In this document: one piece after another, positions 10,662 to 22,090 of the stretch
Position numbering within the stretch: position 1 is the stretch's first letter
Layout: the number at the start of each line of letters is the position of its first letter
Assembly (NCBI GenBank): GCA_021613375.1
Contig: CM038720.1
Location: 41,043,949-41,107,948 of the forward strand
DNA from: Megaleporinus macrocephalus
Lineage: Eukaryota > Chordata > Actinopteri > Characiformes > Anostomidae
DNA: 64,000 nucleotides
Direction: 5' to 3'
The notes under the pieces: generated by a model
Seen by the model: only the letters and a program-made list of their open reading frames with translations
Databases searched by the model: none
What the model was told of the DNA's origin: nothing
Made by a program: the position numbers and the translations under genes

Positions 10662-12507
10662 GTAGTACAGTGGTGTAGTGGTTTGTATGGTGGTGTAGTG
10701 GTTAGTATGGTGGTGTAGTGGTTAGTATAGTGGTGTAGTGGTTTGTATGGTGGTGTAGTGGTTAGTACGGTGGTGTAGTGGTCAGTACGGTGGTGTAGTG
10801 GTCAGTACGGTGGTGTAGTGGTCAGTATGGTGGTGTAGTGGTCAGTATGGTGGTGTAGTGGTCAGTATGGTGGTGTAGTGGTTAGTATGGTGGTGTAGTG
10901 GTCAGTATGGTGGTGTAGTGGTTTGTATGGTGGTGTAGTGGTTAGTACGGTGGTGTAGTGGTTAGTATGGTGGTGTAGTGGTTAGTATAGTGGTGTAGTG
11001 ATCAGTATGGTGGTGTAGTGGTTTGTATGGTGGTGTAGTGGTTAGTACGGTGGTGTAGTGGTTAGTATGGTTGTGTAGTGGTCAGTACGGTGGTGTAGTG
11101 GTTTGTATGGTGGTGTAGTGGTTAGTATGGTGGTGTAGTGGTTAGTATGGTGGTGTAGTGGTTAGTATAGTGGTGTAGTGTTCAGTATGGTGGTGTAGTG
11201 GTTTGTATGGTGGTGTAGTGGTTAGTACGGTGGTGTGTAGTGGTTAGTATGATTGTGTAGTGGTCAGTACGGTGGTTGTAGTGGTTTAGTATGGTGGTGT
11301 AGTGGTTAGTACGGTGGTGTAGTGGTTTGTATGGTGGTTGTAGTGGTTAGTATGGTGGTGTAGTGGTTAGTAAGGTGGTGTAGTGGTTAGTTAAGGTGGT
11401 GTAGTGGTTAGTAAGGGTGTTGTAGTGGTTAGTATGGTGGTGTAGTGGTTAGTATGGTGATGTAGTGGTTAGTATAGTGGTGTAGTGGTTAGCATGGTGG
11501 TGTAGTGGTTAGTATGGTGGTGTAGTGGTTAGTACGGTGGTGTAGTGGTTAATATGGTGGTGTAGTGGTTAGTATGGTGGTGTAGTGGTTAGTACGGTGG
11601 TGTAGTGGTTAGTACGGTGGTGTAGTGGTTAGTATGGTGATGTAGTGGTTAGTATAGTGGTGTAGTGGTTAGTATGGTGGTGTAGTGGTTAGTACGGTGG
11701 TGTAGTGGTTAGTACGGTGGTGTAGTGGTTAGTACGGTGGTGTAGTGGTTAGTATGGTGGTGTAGTGGTTAGTACGGTGGTGTAGTGGTTAGTATGGTGG
11801 TGTAGTGGTCAGTATAGTGGTGTAGTGGTTAGTACGGTGGTGTAGTGGTTAGTATGGTGGTGTAGTGGTTAGTACGGTGGTGTAGTGGTTAGTACGGTGG
11901 TGTAGTGGTTAGTACGGTGGTGTAGTGGTTAGGATGGTGGTGTAGTGGTCAGTACGGTGGTGTAGTGGTTAGTATGGTGGTGTAGTGATCAGTATGGTGG
12001 TGTAGTGGTTAGTACGGTGGTGTAGTGGTTAGTATGGTGGTGTAGTGGTCAGTACGGTGGTGTAGTGGTCAGTACGGTGGTGTAGTGGTTAGTATGGTGG
12101 TGTAGTGGTTAGTATGGTGGTGTAGTGGTTAGTATGGTGGTGTAGTTGTTAGTATGGTGGTGTAGTGGTTAGTATGGTGGTGTAGTGGTTAGTACGGTGG
12201 TGTAGTGGTCAGTACGGTGGTGTAGTGGTCAGTACGGTGGTGTAGTTGTTAGTATGGTGGTGTAGTGGTTAGTATGGTGGTGTAGTGGTTAGTACGGTGG
12301 TGTAGTGGTCAGCACGGTGGTGTAGTGGTCAGTACGGTGGTGTAGTGGTTAGTACGGTGGTGTAGTGGTCAGCATGGTGGTGTAGTGGTTAGTATGGTGG
12401 TGTAGTGGTTAGTACGGTGGTGTAGTGGTCAGTATGATGGTGTAGTGGTTAGTATGGTGGTGTAGTGGTCAGTATGGTGGTGTAGTGGTTAGTATGGTGG
12501 TGTAGTG
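10662..12507 (+). repeat. 20-bp minisatellite, array 1, about 92 copies
   Basis: Unit GGTGGTGTAGTGGTTAGTAC with frequent C/T and A/G variants. It carries TGGTGTAGTGG, a match to the internal A-box of tRNA genes. Most units are exactly 20 bp; a few of 21-22 bp lie around 11230-11420. The array starts after GGTAGTAC and ends inside the sequence of a fold-back element at GAGAATCGTCC. Confidence 0.95.
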
Positions 12508-13120
12508 AGAATCGTCCACCAACCAAAACTATCCAGACAGCAGTGTCCTGTGGGCGGCGTCCTGTGTCCACTGATGAAGAACTAGAGGAACACAAACTGT
12601 GCAGCAGCAGATGAGCTACTGTCTCTGACTTTACATCTACAAGGTGGACCAGCAAGTAGTAGGAGTGTCTAGCAGAGTGGACAGTGAGTGGACACAGTGT
12701 GTAAACACTCCAGCAGCACTGCTGTGTCTGATCCACTCACACCAGCACCATGTCAGTGTCACTGCAGTGCTGAGTATGATCCACCTCCCTAATAGTATCT
12801 GCTCTGTGGTGGTCCTGTGGGGGTCCTGATCATTAAAGAACAGAGTAATAAAGTATACAGAGAATCAGATGAACTACAGTCTGTAAGTGGAGCTCCTGTA
12901 TGGTCAGTGGAGCTGATACAGTGGACAGTGAGTGTAGGTCCTGTATGGTCAGTGGAGCTGATACAGTGGACAGTGAGTGGAGGTCCTGTATGGTCAGTGG
13001 AGCTGATACAGTGGACAGTGAGTGGAGGTCCTGTATGGTCAGTGGAGCTGATACAGTGGACAGTGAGTGGAGCTCCTGTATGGTGAGTGGAGCTGATACA
13101 GTGGACAGTGAGTGGAGATG
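12508..13120 (-). mobile_element. Fold-back element, partial, carrying a 45-bp array
   Basis: Blocks CCACCAACCAAAACTATCCA, GAGCTACTGTCTCTGACTTT, TGATCCACTCACACCAGCAC and GGTCCTGTGGGGGTCCTGAT follow in order and lead into a 45-bp array. The left half is missing and replaced by array 1 of the 20-bp repeat. Confidence 0.75.
12887..13112 (+). repeat. 45-bp minisatellite, about 5 copies
   Basis: Unit includes GGAGCTGATACAGTGGACAG then a TGAGTGGAGGTCCTGTATGG junction. Period 45 measured from successive ATACAGTGGA blocks at 12961 and 13006. It lies in the terminal arm of a fold-back element. Confidence 0.9.
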
Positions 13121-13624
13121 TGAGGAGGTGGGTTTAGTGTTATGGCTTATCAGTAAGTTTATAGTGTTATTTGTAGTCTAAGCACATTCTGGGGACACTG
13201 TTCTGTTTTTTTCACACGTCTGAATCACTACATCCACATCGTGCTTTATGTGCTGTACGTAATTGGAAGACTCGAATCAAATGAAGAGACAGCGCAGCGT
13301 TCAGAAGTTTCTCCATAAAAAAGGGAGACTTGGAGGAGGAGGCTGAAACTGAGAAAGAGAGGAAATGAGGATGAAGTGGAGGAGGATGAATTGAAGAGAA
13401 AGGAGATTGATGTGGAGGCGTAAGAGGAGGACAGCACAGTGTTAAGGCAGAACAGAGCCGTGAGGGAACTTATCTATTACTTACAAATTACTGATGAAGA
13501 TGATTTTAATATAGCCACCTGTTTAATTATTATTGAATAATATATAATATATAAAATATAAAGTTAATAAAGTTAAGCTTTTTGTAATTATTTATTTTGT
13601 GCCACAGTACAAACCATCTGTGTC
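13121..13624 (+). other. Spacer with possible hAT transposase start
   Basis: At 13279 an ATG opens MKRQRSVQKFLHKK, then a Gly-rich stretch and a stop. This resembles the KRQxSIxKFF-type N-terminus of some hAT proteins. It is short and broken; the identification is tentative. The rest is AT-rich and unassigned. Confidence 0.3.
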
Positions 13625-14473
13625 CTGTATACCAATTAGTCACAACATTAAAACCACACACTCATTGTCCACTGTATCAGCTCCACTGACCATACAGGAC
13701 CTCCACTCACTGTCCACTGTATCAGCTCCACTGACCATACAGGACCTCCACTCACTGTCCACTGTATCAGCTCCACTGACCATACAGGACCCCCACTCAC
13801 TGTCCACTGTATCAGCTCCACTGACCATACAGGACCCCCACTCACTGTCCACTGTATCAGCTCCACTGACCATACAGGACCTCCACTCACTGTCGACTGT
13901 ATCAGCTCCACTGACCATACAGGACCTCCACTCACTGTTCACTGTATCAGCTCCACTGACCATACAGGACCTCCACTCACTGTCCACTGTATCAGCTCCA
14001 CTGACCATACAGGACCTACACTCACTGTCCTCTGTATCAGCTCCACTGACCATACAGGACCCCCACTCACTGTCCACTGTATCAGCTCCACTGACCATAC
14101 AGGACCTCCACTCACTGTCCACTGTATCAGCTCCACTGACCATACAGGACCTCCACTCACTGTCCACTGTATCAGCTCCACTGACCATAGTGACCATAGT
14201 GTCTCACTGTCCACTGTATCAGCTCCACTGACCATACAGGACCTCCACTCACTGTCCACTGTATCAGCTCCACTGACCATACAGGACCTCCACTTACAGA
14301 CTGTAGTTCATCTGATTCTCTGTATACTTTATTACTCTGTTCTTTAATGATCAGGACCCCCACAGGACCACCACAGAGCAGATACTATTAGGGAGGTTGG
14401 TCATTCTCAGCACTGCAGTGATACCGACATGCTGGTGGTAAGTTGGTGTGTGTTGTGCTGGTATGAGTGGATC
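13625..14473 (+). mobile_element. Fold-back element with 45-bp array
   Basis: Begins ATTAGTCACAACATTAAAAC, a degenerate form of the Tc1-like terminal repeat, then enters a long 45-bp array, then the GACTGTAGTTCATCTGATTC and GATCAGGACCCCCACAGGAC blocks. It is interrupted at about 14474 by another MITE. Confidence 0.75.
13668..14292 (-). repeat. 45-bp minisatellite, about 14 copies
   Basis: The same 45-bp unit as at 12887 but inverted, reading CTGTCCACTGTATCAGCTCC on the plus strand. One short irregular unit with a duplicated GACCATAGT lies near 14185. Reading frames stay open on both strands because 45 is a multiple of three; these are not genes. Confidence 0.95.
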
Positions 14474-14885
14474 AGTCACAGGAGACACCTATTTATTTTA
14501 GAATGGAAAGGTAAAATGATGTATCCGAAAGCCGCCATATTGGATCAAGAGCAAGTTTTTCCAATGGGAAGGTGGTCGTGTAGAAGATCAAAGACTTTTA
14601 TCAATATCTCTTGTGACTCAAACGTTTTCAACACAGAAAGTTGCAACAACAACCACATTGAACAACATGTCTGTCTGTGTTGACAAAGTTTGAACTATAA
14701 GAGATATTGCAAACATGATTGCATCAATCAATTTCTGGTCTTCTTTGATCTGCTGCACGACCACCTTCCCATTGGAAAAACCTGCCCTTGATTCAATATG
14801 GCGGCTTTCAAGATGTCTGAAAGATTATATTGATTCAGATACGTCATTTCCTTTTCATTTCTGAAATAAAAGTGTGTCCTGAGAC
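14474..14885. mobile_element. Fold-back MITE with long inverted arms
   Basis: The left arm (AGTCACAGGAGACACCTATT) matches the reverse complement of the right end, and the inner block GCCGCCATATTGGATCAAGA (from 14532) matches the inverted block ending about 14807. The inner arms around TTTTTCCAATGGGAAGGTGG are almost perfectly inverted. About 412 bp, non-coding, inserted in the fold-back element on its left. Confidence 0.75.
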
Positions 14886-14892
14886 TTTTGAC

Positions 14893-14897
<5 letters not shown>

Positions 14898-14981
<84 letters not shown>
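14898..14981. repeat. (TA)n microsatellite, 84 bp
   Basis: Pure TA run next to the right end of the MITE. Confidence 0.97.
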
Positions 14982-14983
<2 letters not shown>

Positions 14984-15974
14984 TCTGTTTAGCACTCCCA
15001 TCTGACTGAAGAGCAAAATCTTCTTTGTTGTAAGCCAATCATATTCGACCTGGTAAGCTGTAAGCCAATCATTTCACCCCTGGTGGTGGGGCTCTGGTTA
15101 TACTTACTCTCATTGGTCGTCAACTGATGAAGATTTATATAAATAAATAAACATTACGCTTAATTTATGATATACAGAGTAAAACAATATATGGTTACTG
15201 ACTGAATGTATGTATACATACATTATGTATTTGTAAATGATGCTCAGTATAGCTGCTATCAGGGTTTAGCTATCAGCTAGTATAGCTAAGGTTTGGTTTA
15301 CCTGAGGTAAAATAAAAGAGGCTAGGCTAATGCTAACAGTAGCTAGTCAGTGAGAGCAGCGACAGTATCAACATTCTCAGTTCACCATAATACTCTCTAT
15401 CACTGACCCCAGATCTGCATCTCTTATCTAACACACTAATTACCAAACGCTCAGCTGAACATGTTATGTGTAGCAGTTATGTGTAGCTGAGCATTGCTGA
15501 GCGCTCGTCATCACCCTGTAACCATGAAATCTAAACAAGTGTATTAATACACACGTCTGGGTTTTGATCCTTGTCCTGTTAAGCTGCTCCTCTTTGATCC
15601 TGCTGTGCTCTGATCCTCTACTTCATTACAGACTTGGTGGGAGAAAGAAATAGCACATGTGGAGATCTCCTCACAGCTGGTCAGTTTAATCAACGAAAAC
15701 ATGAACATCATCTGGTCTTCATTTGCACTGCCGCAAAATATGCCAACTCTCTTATGACCACAGAAAAACAAACATAAATAAACAAAAAATAAAAAAAGCT
15801 ATATTTACCACATACTCACCTTGTTTCTACCCGAAATCTCTTAAAACACAAACTGTATACCTAAAGTCTATAGTACCCGCCCAGAGTGAGGACGGCTAAT
15901 ACTGCTCTTAGTATTAATTAGAGGTGTAAGAAATATTGAATATTGTGAACGCTGGATTGATTTTTATTAATAGT
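14982..15974. other. Mostly unassigned
   Basis: No gene recognised. The part at about 15618-15720 (CTTCATTACAGACTTGGTGG onward) resembles 17333-17425, so both are copies of an unnamed dispersed repeat. Confidence 0.4.
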
Positions 15975-16640
15975 GAACACACCCACTAGGAGGCAGTGAA
16001 ACACCCACATACACACACACTAGGGGGCAGTGAAACACCCACATACACACACACACACTAGTGGGCAGTGAAACACCCACATACACACACACTAGGGGGC
16101 AGTGAAACACCCGCATACATACATACACACTAGGGGGCAGTGAAACACCCACATATACACATACACACTAGGGGGCAGTGAAACACCCACATACACACAC
16201 ACACTAGTGAACACACCCACTAGAGTCAGTGAAACACCCACATATACACACACTAGGGGGCAGTGAAACACCCACATACAATCATACATTCTAGGGGCAG
16301 TGAAACACCCACATTCACACACACTAGTGAACACACACACTAGGGTGCAATGAAACACCCACATCCATACACACTAGTGAACACACACATTAGAGAGGAG
16401 TAAAACACCCACATACACACACACTAGTGAACACACCCACTAGGGTGCAGTGAAACACTCACATACACACACACTAGTGAACACACCCACTAGGGGAGCA
16501 GTGAAACACCCACATACACACATACACTAGTGAACACTCACAATGAGGGCAGTAAAACCCACCCACTCACCAGTGAACACACACATTAGAGGGCAGTGAA
16601 ACACCCACATACATACATACACTCTAGGGGGCAGTGAAAC
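15975..16640 (+). repeat. CA-rich minisatellite with CTCF-like core
   Basis: Irregular units of about 30-45 bp that combine a (CA)n run with CACTAGGGGGCAGTGAAACA. The core ACACTAGGGGGCAG agrees with the published vertebrate CTCF consensus at 13 of 14 positions. About a dozen cores are near-intact. Period varies with CA-run length. Confidence 0.85.
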
Positions 16641-16644
16641 AATC

Positions 16645-17165
16645 ACATGATTGTGTGATTGGTCACTCCAGAGAACATTTCTCCGCTGCTCTAGAGTCCA
16701 GTGGTGGTGTGCTTTACTCCGCTGCATCTGACGCTCTGCATTGTTCTTGGTGATGTAAGGCTTGGATGCAGCTGCTCAGTCATGGAGACCCATTCCATGA
16801 AGCTCTCTACGCTCTGTTCTTGAGCTGATCTGAAGACCACATGAAGTTTGGAGGTCTGTAGTAATGGACTCTGTAGAAAGTTGGTGAGCTCTGTGCACTA
16901 TGCTCCTCAGCATCCGCTGACCCGCTCTGTCATTGTACGTGTTCTACCACTTGGTATCTGAGTTGCTGTCGTTCTCAATCACTTCCACTTTGTTCTAACA
17001 CCACTGACAGTCCACTGTGGAATATTTAGTAGTGAGGAAACTTCACCACTGGACTTGTTTCACAGGTGGCGTCCTATCACGGTACCACGCTGGAGTTCAC
17101 TGAGCTCCTGAGAGAGACCCAGCCGCCTGCATGACCAGGTGCTGGTTTTATACACCTGTGGAGAT
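16645..17165 (-). pseudogene. Tc1-like transposase, N-terminal half (broken)
   Basis: Read on the minus strand, this holds the helix-turn-helix half of a fish Tc1-like transposase: a block close to LSEFQRGTVIG near the right end, then a SLLNIPQWTVSGV-like segment, the basic linker, and LHGMGLHD-like sequence, ending LWSDQS at about 16657-16673. Multiple frameshifts and stops break it. The first catalytic Asp codon (reverse complement of 16662-16664) is still Asp. The homologous region in the plus-strand copy at 40440-41330 has Asn there. The C-terminal half is absent; the CA-rich minisatellite begins at the break. Confidence 0.65.
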
Positions 17166-17804
17166 GAAAGTGAATCTGGATGGGTGAGTGAACACTTCTG
17201 GTTATACAGTGAACATATTGTATTGCCAGGTTTTTGCCGCCGCAGCCCTGATGTTTATGGATAAGCTCTGAGTACAGCTCTGTATAATTTCTGGCCCCGT
17301 GTTCTGTTCCATTTAAACGTCAACATCCTGTCTTCATTACACACATGATGGCAGAAAGGAATATTACGTATGGAGATTTCTTCACCACAGCAGTTTCAAC
17401 AGTAAAAGCTGAACACCAGGCCTACACACCCAACAACAAACCCAGAACAAGGCTTAACAGCACACTTCACTCCAGTTCCCTGAATAAAGGGCTGATTTGA
17501 GCGTGTTGGGTTCTGAAATCTGAGATAATAGCTGATTCGAGATGGTCTGCTGTAAACTGACCCTCATAAGTCCTAGCAAGGGCTTGTATATCTGTAAGCT
17601 GTTTTATTATAAGCCTCTCGTTTCAGAGGATCACGGGTAAAGGGGCAGTTGGCTTCTAAGTTGCCTCTTGGCCAGCTGTGAGTGGTTGTATCATTAGTTT
17701 ATACTCAGGAGAGCTATAAAGAAGATCAAGAGTTTAGAGTTTGTTGCTGTGTTTTCTCAACATGTGCACTAAAGTGAAGCAGAGCAGCAGGAGGCCGAAC
17801 AAAT
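17166..17804. other. Unassigned
   Basis: Non-coding. It contains a second copy (about 17333-17425) of the unnamed repeat seen at 15618-15720. Confidence 0.4.
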
Positions 17805-17851
17805 CCCCGCATACACACACACACACACACACTAAGGGGTAGTGAAATCCC

Positions 17852-17903
<52 letters not shown>

Positions 17904-18223
17904 GGGGTAGTGAAATCCCCACATACACATACACACACTAAGGGGTGGTAAAATCCCCACATGCACATACACACACACACTAAGGGGTAGTGAAACCCCC
18001 ACATACACACACACACAGACACACACACACACACACGCACACTAAGGGGTAGTGAAATCCACACACACACACACACACACACTAAGGGGTAGTGAAACCC
18101 CCACATACACACACACACACACACACACACTAGGGGGCAATGAAACCCCCAAATACACACACACACACTAAGGGGTAGTACAATCCCCACATACACACAC
18201 ACACTAAGGGGTAGTGAAATCCC

Positions 18224-18271
<48 letters not shown>

Positions 18272-19315
18272 GGGGTAGTGAAATCCCCACATACACACAC
18301 ACACACTAAGGGGTAGTGAAATCCCCACATACACACACACACACACACACTAAGGGGTAGTGAAATCCCCACATACACACACACACACTAAGGGGTAGTG
18401 AAATCCCCACATACACACACACACACACACTAAGGGGTAGTGAAATCCCCACATACACACACACTCACACACTAAGGGGTAGTGAAACCCCCACATGCAC
18501 ACACACACACACACACACACACTAAGGGGTAGTGAAATACCTACATACACATACACACACACACACACACATACCATAAGAGGCAGTAAAACCCTCACAT
18601 ACATACACCAGTCTAATGAACACACACACTATAGGGATCAGTAAAACCACCATAAACACACACACACAAACAAACATTCACACACACTAGTGAACACACA
18701 CCATAGGGGGCAGTAAAACCCTCACATGCACACATACTTGTGGTCAGTAAAACACCCACATGCACACACACAAACACACACACACACTCTTGGGGGAAGT
18801 AAAACACCTACATACACACACATGCACACACACGCACACACACTAGGGGACAGTGAAACCCCCATATACACACACACACTAGTGAACACACACATACACC
18901 CACACTAGTGAACACACACCATAGGGGCAGTGAAACCTCCCACATACACACACGCCGGTCTAGTGAACACACACATACACCCACACTAGTGAACCCACAC
19001 ACTAGGGGGCAATGAAACACCCACATACACACACACAAACACACACCAGTCTAGTGAACACACATGCTAGGGGGCAGTGAAACACTCACATACACATACA
19101 CACTAGTGAACACACACCATAGGGGCAGTGAAACCTCCCACATACACACACGCCGGTCTAGTGAACACACACACACACACACACTAGTGAACCCACACAC
19201 TAGGGGGCAATGAAACACCCACATACACACACAGAAACACACACCAGTCTAGTGAACACACATGCTAGAGGGCAGTGAAACACTCATATACACACACTAG
19301 TGAACATGCAAACTA
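17805..19315 (+). repeat. CA-rich minisatellite, second block
   Basis: Two sub-types. From 17805 to about 18600 the core is CTAAGGGGTAGTGAAATCCC with long (CA)n spacers. From about 18690 to 19310 the core returns to CTAGGGGGCAGTGAAACACC-like forms with AGTGAACACAC spacers. The first sub-type has lost the G and C positions that matter most for the CTCF-like match. Confidence 0.85.
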
Positions 19316-19329
19316 GGAGGCAGATAGTT

Positions 19330-19497
19330 TTGAACCGTCCAATCAGTGATGTGCTCAAGACACTTACTCAGTAAGTCAAGGGGACCGTAGTTATTGGAGC
19401 TGAGGGCCAAGTAGATCTGAGGGTCCTCTGCAAAGCTGTGGTAAGACCTCCCATAGTCCTGTAGGAGTTCACCAGGAGGCAGCAGATACAGATTAGA
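19330..19497 (-). pseudogene. LINE reverse-transcriptase fragment
   Basis: On the minus strand 19339-19443 reads YHSFAEDPQIYLALSSNN, then YGPLDLLSKCLEHITDW. This is the catalytic region of a non-LTR reverse transcriptase, in which the family form is YHSYADDTQIYLAL. The active-site YADD is changed to FAED. Upstream residues LPPGELLQDYGRS (19444-19482) fit the preceding strand of the fold. Only about 160 bases of the element are present. A second copy with nearly the same limits is at 21430-21600. It is not functional. Confidence 0.7.
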
Positions 19498-19650
19498 GTG
19501 TATGAGTGTGTGTGTGAGTGTGTGTTGGTCATGTTATGGACTGGCGACCTGTCCATGGTGTACCCCACCTTTGCCCGATGCCGCTGGGATTGTCCCCAGT
19601 CCCCAGTGACCCCGACTAGTGGGATAAAGCAGAAGATAATGGATGGATGG
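19498..19650 (+). mobile_element. tRNA-derived SINE, 3' half
   Basis: Reads TGGACTGGCGACCTGTCCAT, TGTACCCCACCTTTGCCCGA, and ends ATAATGGATGGATGGATTCT. This is the 3' half of the SINE whose head is seen at 54745. The tail matches the L2-like LINE tail at about 2965. Confidence 0.75.
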
Positions 19651-20939
19651 ATTCTGTGTGTTTGGAGACGGGATGCGGTCCATGACGATCCTCTCAGCTC
19701 CGCTGGGCAGAGCTCATCACAGACGGACTCCTCGCGCGGAGAACATTCACAGTGAGCGTGCATTCGTTTAGAAATGCATTGTTTACCACTAGACGTGCCT
19801 CACACACGTCTCGACACGGTGTGCTTGTTTACTGAGCTCACCGCGGAGCTCCGAGCAGCGGTAAACACAGGGTCATACAAAGTTCAAATCTATTGCGCAA
19901 CGCTGTGGCCGAGTCAAACTAGCCTTTTGCCTAGGTTGGACCGACTTCCAGACAGGCCAGCTACTCCTCTGTAGATATTGATTTTTAGACTAGCTAATCG
20001 ATATTATTAATAATAATGACCACTCAAAGCCCACCATATCCCCTAAATATTACCTATAATCTGATTCCACTGTAGGTAAGGTAGTAAATCACTGTTTGTA
20101 TAGTGACGTAGAACAACATTTGTGGAATTACAGTAAATTAATTAACAAATAAATAAACAAAACACAACATTATCTGTACGTCTGATTATTATTAGATAAA
20201 TCCAATTAAAGATCACTTTATAAACTAAACTAGATACTCCACATTACATGCTACTGCTGTCAGAAAACTTTTCAACTATACATGCAATGTCTGGATTATA
20301 TACACATATAACTAAAAATATATTATTATTTTCTTTTGGAGTATAATGCTAAAATGAAATGATAATAAATGTATATAAAGGTTTCCTGACTAGACTAGAC
20401 TAACATTAATGTTAGACAGTAAGGCTGTGTCCCAAACAGCGCCCTCTGGAACATTACATACTGCACTACTTTTATTTATTAATTAATTTATTTATTGATT
20501 ATATTTTATTTATTATGTATGTAGTGTACTAAATGCACTCTGCAGTTTGGGGCGTGGTCAGAGAGTAATGTAACTTTACGTTTTTTTCTGACTGAAGTTA
20601 ATATAAACGTTAGCTAACCCAAACCCTCCTAGTCTGTTACCATAACAACACATAATCCTAAAGCTGTTTTATTACAGTGTATATGATCATCGTTGTTGTT
20701 CACTGAAGCTGCTGACTGTGGGATATTTCTTAACAGGAATCTCAACACAAGCCTGAACACAGTGAAAGACCCCCTAACAACCATAGCCCGTTACTAACAA
20801 CAAACACAGAGCGTGAATTGCAAAGGCCGCCAAAACACGATTTTAAAATACAAGTTTTTAGAGAGTCTCTGCTGTTTAATTTTTGGGTGGGACAAATCTA
20901 CCTGTTTCTGTCATTGGGTGGGACACGTCCCCCTCATCC
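19651..20939. other. Mostly unassigned
   Basis: No supported gene. The stretch near 20425-20540 (GTGTCCCAAACAGCGCCCTC, then TATGTAGTGTACTAAATGCA) resembles the end of a dispersed fish MITE. Confidence 0.35.
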
Positions 20940-21293
20940 CACCCGGTTCCTATGCCAATGCACAGTGGCAACTCAAAGTGCTTTACATAAATAAAGACAA
21001 ATAACTGCAAACAAAAAGCATTAAATCAGTTATGAAGAAATGAGAAACATAAAAATACTAAAGATTAAAAAATTAAGGTTTGAAGGAGCTGTTGGACTAC
21101 AGAAGAGTTTAAACTGAGCTGCTCAAACAGGAATAGTTTTAATCTGGGTTTAAAGGTGTCCAGTGTTGAGGCTCTTCTAAAACTCTCACTCAACTGATTC
21201 CATTTAACAGCAGCTCAGTAACTAAACCCTGCTTAGTCTTTACCTTAGGACGGACTAACTCACTACTTCCTAACCATCTAAGAGTTCTGCTCG
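20940..21293. mobile_element. Retroposon-like dispersed repeat
   Basis: Holds AACTCAAAGTGCTTTACATA and, further on, CTCAACTGATTCCATTTAAC, sequences I recall from a common fish retroposon. Ends and family not fixed. Confidence 0.35.
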
Positions 21294-21429
21294 TGTCACG
21301 GTCATACCCTGTTTTCCTTCTGTTGGTCTACGTCCTCTCATTCCCATGTGCTTCTGTTGACATCATGTGCTCCTCTTGTCTCCTCCCGCCACCTGCCCTC
21401 AGTTAGTGTCTCCTCCCTGTCCCAGGTGT
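21294..21429. mobile_element. Possible LTR fragment
   Basis: Begins TGTCACGGTCATACCCTGTT, C/T-rich after that, similar in style to the start of fish Gypsy-type LTRs. Weak evidence: no second LTR, primer-binding site or gag/pol is seen. Confidence 0.25.
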
Positions 21430-21600
21430 TCCCTGTTCCCTCCAATCAGTGATGTGCTCAAGGCACTTACACAGTAAGTCAAAAGGACCATAGTTATTCG
21501 GGCTGAGGGCCAAGTGTACCTGAGTGTCCTCGGCATAGCTGTGGTAAGACATCCCATAGTCCTATAGCATTTCACCAGGAGGCAGCAGATACAGATTATA
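21430..21600 (-). pseudogene. LINE reverse-transcriptase fragment, second copy
   Basis: On the minus strand 21442-21546 reads YHSYAEDTQVHLALSPNN, then YGPFDLLCKCLEHITDW. Here the active-site block is YAED, the same Asp-to-Glu change as in the copy at 19339. A stop codon lies in the upstream part (LPPGEML, stop, DYGMS). Both copies start at the CCAATCAGTGATGTGCTCAA junction and end at GCAGCAGATACAGATTA, so the same 160-base module appears twice. Confidence 0.7.
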
Positions 21601-21734
21601 TATACAAATCATCACCGCACAAAGAAAAACATGTAATTTTATTTTTCTGCATCAGTGGACCAATAGAAATGCTCCAAAACAGCACGGGAAAAATTCTGGT
21701 TCCATTGATTAAACCCACGTCCCTGTATCTCCAC

Positions 21735-22090
21735 TCACTGTCCACTGTATCAGCTCCACTGACCATACAGGACCTCCACTCACTGTCCACTGTATCAGCT
21801 CCACTGACCATACAGGACCTCCACTCACTGTCCACTGTATCAGCTCCACTGACCATACAGGACCTCCACTCACTGTCCACTGTATCAGCTCCACTGACCA
21901 TACAGGACCTACACTCACTGTCCACTGTATCAGCTCCACTGACCATACAGGACCTCCACTCACTGTACACTGTATCAGCTCCACTGACCATACAGGACCT
22001 CCACTCACTGTCCACTGTATCAGCTCCACTGACCATACAGGACCTCCACTCACTGTCCACTGTATCAGCTCCACTGACCATACAGGAGCT
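21735..22090 (-). repeat. 45-bp minisatellite, about 8 copies
   Basis: Same unit and orientation as the array at 13668, with few sequence differences between units. Confidence 0.95.

Noticed and set aside
10662..12507. CRISPR-like array
   Set aside because: The 20-bp units are directly adjacent without unique spacers, and the setting is a vertebrate genome.
13640..14280. Open frames on both strands across the 45-bp array
   Set aside because: The period is a multiple of three, so frames stay open on both strands; no start context or domain.
17805..19315. Cys/Val-rich minus-strand frames
   Set aside because: They are translations of (CA)n-rich minisatellite DNA.
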